Shown: positions 60,564-64,000 of the stretch, piece by piece | How the letters are laid out: each line of letters begins with the position of its first letter | How positions within the stretch are numbered: position 1 is the first letter of the stretch | Origin: Bimastos eiseni | Taxonomy: Eukaryota; Annelida; Clitellata; Crassiclitellata; Lumbricidae | Length of the DNA stretch: 64,000 nucleotides | Direction: 5' to 3' | Assembly (NCBI GenBank): GCA_959347315.1 | Contig: OY365822.1 | Coordinates: forward strand, 13,173,140-13,237,139 | The notes under the pieces: generated by a model | The model's database searches: none | Seen by the model: only the letters and a program-made list of their open reading frames with translations | What the model was told of the DNA's origin: nothing | Position numbers and translations under genes: made by a program

Positions 60564-61815
60564 AGAATATTTATTTGATTGTAAGTAAGTAAAGCAAGTA
60601 TGTACTTTATTGAACCCCGTACAAACGCACTGCGGGCACATCATAACATGAAAAAACGAACACTCTCAAAATAAACATATCAAACAGTTACACAGCAATT
60701 AGACATCCTCAAAGTAGTTAGAGTAAAATAACGTAGCCTGTAAGCGGTTGGATTACCCTACCTTTGACTGAGGTGATAGGTTGGTCTGCTGCCTTGGAAC
60801 GGCAACTTTCGGATCAACCTAAGGAAACGAGGACATAATGAAGTGATGATAAGGGAAACTAAAATGACAATAATTATATTATGATGATGATAATAATGTT
60901 AACGATTAAATTGATTATGGCTATGATGATAACGAAGAAGAAAGACAATTCACAATCAACACAGAAATGAAATAAAACTTTTATGTAAATTAGTCATCTT
61001 AGGTTTAGGCCTACAATGCCTAAACAACAACAGCGACAACGACGACAACAACTATAACAACAACAACATCGACAACGATAACGACAACGACAGCAGCAGC
61101 AACAACAACAACAATAATAAAAATAATAATAACAATAGTAATAATAATAATAACAACAATAATAATGTTTAAAAATAAATAGTCTACTTACCTTAGGCAA
61201 TTTATTTAGCTTATTTATAAAGAAATCTGCAAGACATTGAATTTACCAATCAATGTCTTACAGATCGCTTTAGCTATTTGACCTTTGCAATGGGGGGAGA
61301 AACAGCTAAGATGTACGAACGCATGGGGTCAGGGAGTCCAAAAATGTACGCAACAGAGGGGTCGGTGGCCATCGATCCGGAAATCCGAAAATAATCGGCA
61401 TATATTATATGGATGGGCACGTAGCCTACATGTAAGAATCACAGGTCAGTTGATGCTTTGTGCCTTTTACATCTAGACCTCGGGCAGAAAGGGGTATGCG
61501 GCGTCTAATTCTGCTGGAATGACGGAGGTGGTAAAGAGTAGATAAGGATAATGAGCGAATGTGTTCATTAAGAGAAAACAAAAAAGAAGAAACTCCGGTA
61601 TTATTATTGCTGCTGATGATGATGATGAACGACGACGACGACGCCAGTGCTGATGCTGCTCCTATGAGCTTTGGCACAATCATATGATAAAATTTATTAA
61701 TAATATAATGAAATATTACATATATCCTACCACTTTTGAATCGAGCTGGTGTGGTCCGTTGCTTAGGACTTTCTCGACGCTAGCAGGGTCTTGAAAAGTT
61801 ACAAAACCAAAGCCC
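35377..61815 (-). CDS. Musashi-family RNA-binding protein gene (5' part missing)
   Basis: Translational regulator that binds UAG-containing sites in mRNA 3' UTRs through two tandem RRMs. Exons in coding order: 61731-61815 (RRM1, RNP1 GFGFVTF), 60762-60818 (linker VDPKVAVPR), 50042-50134 (RRM2, RNP2 VFIGGL), one short exon mostly lost in the gap at 45170, 38437-38519 (RRM2, RNP1-like GFAFLTF, then [12 protein letters not shown]), 38256-38313 ([11 protein letters not shown]), 37928-38023 (YGRGYQ), 36524-36892 (Ala/Gly/Thr-rich), 35377-35582 (DIYS...[10 protein letters not shown], stop). All visible junctions agree in phase. The order, RRM spacing, ECKKAQPKE motif and closing AASPQP stretch are those of Musashi. 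Exons for the start and most of RRM1 lie to the right of the window. The gene spans over 26 kb, mostly repeat-filled introns. Confidence 0.93.
36238..36384. mobile_element. MITE, family B, copy 1 (147 bp)
   Basis: A perfect 8-bp target duplication, TACACCAT (36230-36237 and 36385-36392), flanks inverted ends CAGAGGTGG and (other strand) CAGTGGCGATGATTCC. The interior has ACACCCAATGAGAGGGGTA and a G-run, shared with 49880-50017. It is inserted in a Musashi intron. Confidence 0.85.
36524..36892 (-). CDS. Musashi C-terminal exon (Ala/Gly/Thr-rich)
   Basis: Begins [20 protein letters not shown], low-complexity and hydrophobic/polar, ending [11 protein letters not shown]. The acceptor is TTGTAG and the donor GTCAGT. 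It is 369 nt, with GC content far above its surroundings. An antisense Arg-rich frame here is a shadow. Confidence 0.85.
37172..37234. repeat. 16-bp tandem repeat, about 4 units
   Basis: CGACGAAATGAACTG units. Confidence 0.75.
37407..37675. mobile_element. hAT-like MITE (269 bp)
   Basis: Inverted ends CAGCGGTTCTCAAC with TCCAGCGACCCC following on the left and GGTCTAGACC before the right end. A perfect 8-bp target duplication, CCTTAAGG, flanks it (37399-37406 and 37676-37683). Ends and duplication length are typical of hAT (Charlie-like) elements. Non-coding. Confidence 0.92.
37928..38023 (-). CDS. Musashi exon after RRM2
   Basis: Encodes [20 protein letters not shown] followed by [11 protein letters not shown]. 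The YGRGY motif and Pro/Tyr/Gly bias match the region after RRM2 in Musashi. The acceptor is TTGGTAG and the donor GTGAGA. Confidence 0.87.
38080..38250. repeat. 29-bp tandem repeat, about 6 units
   Basis: Units of CTGACCTAATGCACAGTTAA followed by ATGACCACA. Confidence 0.88.
38256..38313 (-). CDS. Musashi exon, end of RRM2
   Basis: Encodes [19 protein letters not shown], the Musashi RRM2 closing strand. The acceptor is ATTCAG and the donor GTCAGT. Confidence 0.93.
38437..38519 (-). CDS. Musashi exon, RRM2 RNP1
   Basis: Encodes [20 protein letters not shown] followed by HEINNKM. The first two bases complete a Gly codon begun in the previous exon, which must end in ...RG. The acceptor is TTTAG and the donor GTAAAC. 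Confidence 0.94.
38520..39200. other. Musashi intron, nothing recognised
   Basis: Mixed AT-rich sequence with a short three-fold AAATTCACGAAACCACAAAT-like repetition near 38540-38700. Confidence 0.5.
39205..39505. repeat. (ATC)n, (GTC)n and (CAA)n microsatellite
   Basis: Long triplet runs, changing to ACAACA near 39435. Confidence 0.85.
39945..40320. repeat. 36-bp tandem repeat (about 10 units)
   Basis: Units GAGGAGGACGATGGAGAGGA followed by GGACAGAGGACTACAA. One unit (near 40170) lacks three bases. It gives a [16 protein letters not shown] frame that I treat as an artefact. Confidence 0.92.
40380..40850. repeat. polypurine tract (GGAGAAGGA)n
   Basis: About 470 bp of nearly pure A/G on the plus strand, C/U-rich in the Musashi transcript. 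Confidence 0.85.
41060..42365. repeat. 17-bp minisatellite (GGGACGGTTGGTCAATG) with higher-order units
   Basis: About 75 units of 17 bp, with variants GGTCTGTTGGACGGTTGGTC, TTGGACGGTT and CCGGTTGGTCTGTGG arranged in recurring blocks (for example the same series at about 41270-41360, 41580-41660 and 41760-41830). Open frames running through it are artefacts. Confidence 0.95.
42744..43012. repeat. (TA)n, (GACA)n and GGAGG microsatellites
   Basis: A TA run at 42744-42780, then GACAGACA with short purine stretches. Confidence 0.8.
43060..43745. other. Musashi intron, nothing recognised
   Basis: AT-rich sequence without repeats I can name. Confidence 0.5.
43752..43959 (-). mobile_element. tRNA-derived SINE, copy 3
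   Basis: A full-length minus-strand copy: head GGTGGCCGATCGGTTAGAGC, B box GGTTCGAGCCTCG, body and tail ending at the AAATTTCGGTAATAAGAGT region. It is the best preserved copy in the window. Confidence 0.85.
44583..44647. repeat. (AAT)n microsatellite
   Basis: AATAATAATGATAAT run. Confidence 0.85.
44850..45150. repeat. (GACA)n/(GAGA)n microsatellite beside the assembly gap
   Basis: GACAGACAGACA runs followed by AGAGATAGAGAGAG. This probably explains why assembly broke at 45170. Confidence 0.85.
45157..45169 (-). CDS. probable 3' end of a Musashi RRM2 exon, cut by the gap
   Basis: On the minus strand the 13 bases next to the gap read KGKRG with one base left over, followed by a GTGAGG donor. 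Joined to the next exon this gives [13 protein letters not shown], just what RRM2 needs at RNP1. The expected residues before it (the strand between QYGK and RG) have not been found elsewhere between 38520 and 50041. Confidence 0.45.
45170..45369. other. assembly gap (200 N)
   Basis: Exactly 200 undetermined bases. The true length is unknown. See the adjacent exon end at 45157-45169. Confidence 1.
45385..46640. other. Musashi intron, mostly unrecognised
   Basis: Contains a GGGACGGATTTAACAATTGG fragment (about 45754) like the end of a decayed DNA element, and AAGTAAGTACTAAGTACACA...ACTTTATTGAACG (46098-46160), which resembles 60580-60660. Confidence 0.45.
46660..47045. repeat. polypurine tract with (GGGA)n core
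   Basis: (GGGA)n at 46690-46748, then degenerate GGAGGA/GAGAGG. Almost all A/G on the plus strand. Confidence 0.85.
47060..47700. repeat. (GAGT)n degenerate array
   Basis: GTGAGTGAGTGGTTGAGTGA units with a higher-order repeat of about 125-130 bp (blocks with GTGCACGTTTGAGTGTGTAC at about 47393 and 47646, and a variant at 47529). Confidence 0.85.
47701..48598. other. Musashi intron, nothing recognised
   Basis: Unique-looking sequence with no exon signal. Confidence 0.5.
48599..48899. mobile_element. hAT-like MITE (301 bp)
   Basis: Inverted ends CAGTGGTTCCCAACC and (other strand) CAGCGATTCCCAACC, with GGGCCACTTTT close to both. Flanks share TATTAA but the 8-bp duplication is not exact. AT-rich, non-coding. 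Confidence 0.8.
49880..50017. mobile_element. MITE, family B, copy 2 (138 bp)
   Basis: Left AGAGGCGGGGAT (first base lost), right (other strand) CAGGGGTGGCGATCCC. Flanks GTAATGTA and GTGATGTA differ at one base. The interior GACACCCAATGAGAGGAGTA matches copy 1 at 36238. It lies 24 bp from Musashi RRM2 exon 50042-50134, on its donor side. Confidence 0.75.
50042..50134 (-). CDS. Musashi exon, start of RRM2
   Basis: Encodes [20 protein letters not shown] followed by [11 protein letters not shown], 31 codons, a close match to Musashi RRM2 (RNP2 is VFIGGL). The acceptor is TTTTGCAG and the donor GTATAA, both phase 0. Confidence 0.95.
50280..51470. repeat. 32/35-bp tandem array, about 35 units
   Basis: Units ATTAGAGCATAATCCAAAGT followed by AAGCTTTAAGCC (32 bp), and a longer ATTATTAGAGCATAATC form (35 bp). 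It lies in the Musashi intron just upstream (in transcript terms) of the RRM2 exon. The less regular left part starts near 50180. Confidence 0.92.
51590..51795. repeat. 14-bp tandem repeat, about 14 units
   Basis: Units TGAACTCATTTTTC, changing to TTAGCTCATTTTTC. Confidence 0.88.
52234..52378 (+). mobile_element. LINE 3'-end fragment with long (ATTG)n tail
   Basis: GCGCCTCTGAGTAAATTTCA then GAAGAGGCCCTATGTC and a GATTGATTGATT tail of about 100 bp. Same 3' end as at 11216. Confidence 0.65.
52749..52942 (-). mobile_element. tRNA-derived SINE, copy 4
   Basis: Minus strand: GGTGGCCGATTGGTTAGAG head, B box GGTTCGACCCTCG, body with TGCGCCGTCGAGGCG. It has an internal short TATATATA insertion. Confidence 0.75.
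52990..53242. repeat. polypurine (GGAGGAGGAAGA)n tract
   Basis: About 250 bp of A/G on the plus strand with 36-60-bp internal duplication. Confidence 0.85.
53390..53690. repeat. GAGGATGATGA-rich tract with about 75-bp duplication
   Basis: Two near copies containing GAATTCTATAAAGGATGATG (about 53445 and 53513), ending in GGAGGAGGAGGAGG. Confidence 0.75.
54120..54350 (+). mobile_element. tRNA-SINE copy 5 (head replaced) after another repeat fragment
   Basis: From 54190 the SINE reads B box GGTTCGATCCTCG, body and tail. Its A-box half is replaced by GCCAGTGCCGGTCCCACGTC...AGGAGGGCGACGCC, a motif also found near 62155 and 63665. This looks like a junction of two elements. Confidence 0.6.
54990..55765. 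repeat. (ATCC)n/(ATAC)n microsatellite array
   Basis: Nearly 800 bp of CCAT-type tetranucleotides with TACA stretches. At least one block of about 180 bp is duplicated (about 55130-55220 and 55320-55410). His-Pro-Ser-Ile frames here are artefacts. Confidence 0.93.
56190..56430. repeat. (TGTC)n microsatellite
   Basis: CTGTCTGTCTGT runs with variants. Extended degenerate form to about 56650. Confidence 0.85.
56725..57065. repeat. (AATC)n degenerate array
   Basis: CAATCAATCAAT and GAATGAATGAAT runs. Confidence 0.85.
57070..58225. other. Musashi intron with an unassigned open frame
   Basis: A minus-strand frame at 57359-57655 (contains [20 protein letters not shown]) looks more ordered than its surroundings, but I cannot assign it to a family. 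A LINE 3'-end fragment (TTTATATAGCGCCTCTTCA) lies near 58090. Confidence 0.35.
58230..58565. repeat. 20-22-bp tandem repeat (AATCATGTGATAAATAACAG)
   Basis: About 15 units, the last ones most regular. Degenerate members start near 57840. Confidence 0.88.
58570..59450. other. Musashi intron, nothing recognised
   Basis: Includes a C-run at 58692-58704. No exon or named repeat seen. Confidence 0.45.
59460..59640. repeat. 27-bp tandem repeat, about 6 units
   Basis: Units CATTACCAGGTCAATGAAAA followed by CCATGG. Confidence 0.85.
59645..60510. other. Musashi intron, nothing recognised
   Basis: AT-rich, no supported feature. Confidence 0.45.
60518..60564. repeat. (TA)n(TG)n microsatellite
   Basis: A TA run passing directly into a TG run. 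Confidence 0.95.
60762..60818 (-). CDS. Musashi exon, RRM1-RRM2 linker
   Basis: Encodes [26 protein letters not shown] is the conserved end of Musashi RRM1. The acceptor is CCTTAG and the donor GTAGGG, both phase 0. Confidence 0.93.
61020..61175. repeat. (CAA)n/(CGA)n/(AAT)n microsatellite
   Basis: ACAACAACGACAACAAC passing into AATAATAAT. Confidence 0.9.
61731..61815 (-). CDS. Musashi exon, RRM1 RNP1
   Basis: Encodes [20 protein letters not shown] followed by [15 protein letters not shown] is RNP1. The acceptor is TTCTTCAG and the donor GTAGGA. The first base completes an Arg codon from an exon outside the window. Confidence 0.95.
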
Positions 61816-63260
61816 CTGAAGAAAAAACAACAAAACACTCAGCACAAACAGTCAATAACTGAAAATGACATTGTTTATAATTGGTAATTAATAATAGCAA
61901 CAACAATTACAACAGTAAAATACAAAGTGCTTAGAAAATAGATGATTTAATAGTCAGATGCAAATATATCTCAAGACACCTTTAAAACGTAATCATCCTA
62001 GTCTATGAATACGCAACTTTGCAAATGTCTGTAAGCCATAAAAGGTTGCATGTATGTCGAACAAGCTCATCATTACCTATATTGCAATTGACCGCATTTG
62101 GTGAGATTTTATGAATTATCATAAATTGTTAGGTCCTCTAGCAACCTGCCATACTCTGGTAGTGCCAGTTCCAAGTATTAATAAATGAGAAGGGTGACGC
62201 TAATCATCTTTATTATGACACAGTATCCTTAATTATCAACCAAGATAAATATACCTCTACTAGTCAATTAATATAGAGACTGATGCCGACCTTTTCCCTA
62301 AGAAATAACTTGATAACGAGAACAATATTGAATTTACCATGGTAATGGGGTCAATGGTCAAAATAATATCGCGGTAACAAAGAATGAACCAGAGATAAAA
62401 CCGCATTAATGGTAACTATTATATATATTACAAGCTCTATTCATACGACGCATGGTCAAACTTTCAATAAAATAATCTGCTAGGCCCTATTTGTATGCGC
62501 ATCAGCCATATAGACAGCTTTGTAAGAAAATATATGTTAATTAGTGAGAATGTGATGTAGTCAAGGATTGGGAAGACTTAATTGTTGAGTAGCAGGAATG
62601 TGGACGACCCACGTCTTTCTTTAATTTATCGTTTTGGCCGATTTCAGCGTTGATATGGATCAAAAAAGTCAAAAAAACTGTATCATTTGGATTCAATGAT
62701 GAATATGTAGTTCAATTTAGACGCCTCAAAATTGTCTTTTACCCATGTTATATATATTCAATTGTATAACTATTAGTTAATATCGTGTTACAACTATACA
62801 TTTCAAAATCTTGCGTATAATTTTCCATATTTTGAGTTGCGGCTTACTTCACAATTACACTTTTTATGAATGAGCTTCAAACTTAGAATAAATCATAAGA
62901 ATTTTCTATAGGAGGATTTTCGACTAACATCTATGTATAACTTGACATGATAGATAACTTACATGTAACTGTCGTCGATATTTGTGTTGTTATTAATTTA
63001 GTATTGGCCTAAAGCTGTAGGTAATTAGGCTTACTATCTGCATTCTCAAGCGTTTTTAGGGCTATCTATAACAGAAAATATTTCGTTTTCGACGTGGGTT
63101 CTAACTGCCAAAGAAATTTATGATCAAAAGGGTTTCACACCCAAATAAGATTGGGAAGCGCTGGTCTAAGGAACGAAGGAGAAGACGAGAGAGTTTAGTC
63201 ACTTTATTTAGTAGAAAGGGCATAACAGTCCTGCTAGATAGCTATTGGCCTACATCGTAT
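61816..63260. other. Musashi 5' intron sequence
   Basis: AT-rich. It contains the GGTAGTGCCAGTTCCAAGTA...AGAAGGGTGACGC fragment at about 62155-62210, shared with 54120 and 63665. No upstream RRM1 exon recognised. Confidence 0.5.
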
Positions 63261-63267
63261 TATGAAC

Positions 63268-63433
63268 CAGAGGCGTCCACATGGGGGTCCGAGGCAAATA
63301 CATGTACCTCTAATTTCAGGTAGGAGAGGTTAATATTTTTGGCCTTGTGGTGGGAATAAAATTATCTTGCCTTGCTGACACTGGCGACTTGGGGGTTTGC
63401 CCCCATTACTCAGGGGGGGAATTGACGCCCCTG
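63268..63433. mobile_element. MITE, family A, copy 2 (166 bp)
   Basis: Left CAGAGGCGTCCACATGGGGG and right (other strand) CAGGGGCGTCAATTCCCC. Target duplication TTATGAAC and ATATGAAC (63260-63267 and 63434-63441), one difference. The interior matches 30539-30689. Confidence 0.8.
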
Positions 63434-63649
63434 ATATGAACAAAAGAATGACAATAAGCAGTTATTCAACTGATGGCTTTGGAGATTTGAGAGAGTAAAG
63501 AGAGAGAAAACAATATCGTGTAGCATTCGGAGGTATGAACCACACCAGGTAAAAGGAACATTCAGAACTGTATAAAAAAATGTGCCTTATCAACATTAAC
63601 AGCTATGGGTATGATAAGATATCATTGAATCGTTGTAATCAATGTAGTA

Positions 63650-63725
63650 TATCGCTATCAGGTGATGCCAGTCCAAAGCCAATATCAAGGAGGAGGGTGA
63701 CGCTTATAATCTTAGTAATCACAGC
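63650..63725 (+). mobile_element. unclassified retro-like fragment, copy 3
   Basis: TGATGCCAGTCCAAAGCCAA...AGGAGGAGGGTGACGC, the same motif as near 54120 and 62155. The rest of 63440-64000 holds nothing I recognise. Confidence 0.45.
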
Positions 63726-64000
63726 ATCGTTCAGCAGAAACTACCTTAAGGACGGTATTATTGTCGACGTAAAAAAGCCCTGACGGGAGCTATAAAACTT
63801 AGAATGGATTCCTAGTTTGATGACAGGCTGACAGCTTACATGTAGCCTATATCTTCAAAAGGCCGTTGACTTCGTCACTTCGAGATAAATTATTCTGACC
63901 AGTTCTCGTAATCTGAGCCTTTGAATTACCCTACTAAAACTGACTGGCTTAACTGAAATAATATAGCGTGTACACAATACGATTTAAAGGTGTCTAAATG

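Overview
This is a metazoan (animal) nuclear contig with large introns, very dense tandem repeats, many small DNA transposons and a tRNA-derived SINE. I would guess a marine invertebrate, possibly a deuterostome, but nothing in the window fixes the phylum. All three genes I can support lie on the minus strand. I reconstructed them exon by exon from protein-family similarity, GT/AG splice sites and phase agreement. Most of the very long open frames in the window are by-products of tandem repeats whose period is a multiple of three.

Layout, left to right. (1) Positions 2259-15884: eleven exons of a calpain (Ca-dependent cysteine protease), with the catalytic Cys, His and Asn all present and domain III (CBSW/C2-like) following; its C-terminal exons lie beyond or outside what I can see. 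The intron between the His-bearing and Asn-bearing exons holds a 4.1-kb, 27-bp minisatellite of about 153 units that runs right up to the 3' splice site. A degenerate copy of calpain exon 2 sits in another intron. (2) Positions 16822/16894-22014: six exons of a gene whose first half matches the N-terminal chitobiase-C-like domain of DZANK1. It then becomes Ser-rich and Lys/Glu-rich and shows no zinc ribbons or ankyrin repeats. It ends about 1 kb upstream of the calpain start on the same strand, so a gene fusion or a derived short paralogue is possible. (3) Positions 22015-35376: intergenic DNA without recognised genes, holding several transposons with 8-bp target-site duplications (hAT-like and other), LINE 3' ends and simple repeats. 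(4) Positions 35377-61815: the 3' three quarters of a Musashi-family RNA-binding protein gene (end of RRM1, linker, RRM2, C-terminal region ending in the Musashi-type SAASPQP stretch). One short RRM2 exon appears to be hidden in the 200-N assembly gap at 45170-45369. The RRM1 start and the promoter lie beyond the right edge.

The rest is repeat: minisatellites (36-bp at 1-575, 27-bp at 6316-10430, 17-bp at 41060-42360, 32/35-bp at 50280-51470 and others), long (ATCC)n, (GAGT)n and (GACA)n tracts, polypurine tracts on the plus strand, five or six copies of one tRNA-SINE family, and at least seven transposon copies with inverted termini. The three genes show no obvious functional link. The most unusual material is structural: the giant minisatellite joined to a calpain splice acceptor, the exon duplication, the truncated DZANK1-like gene next to calpain, and several apparently undescribed MITE families.
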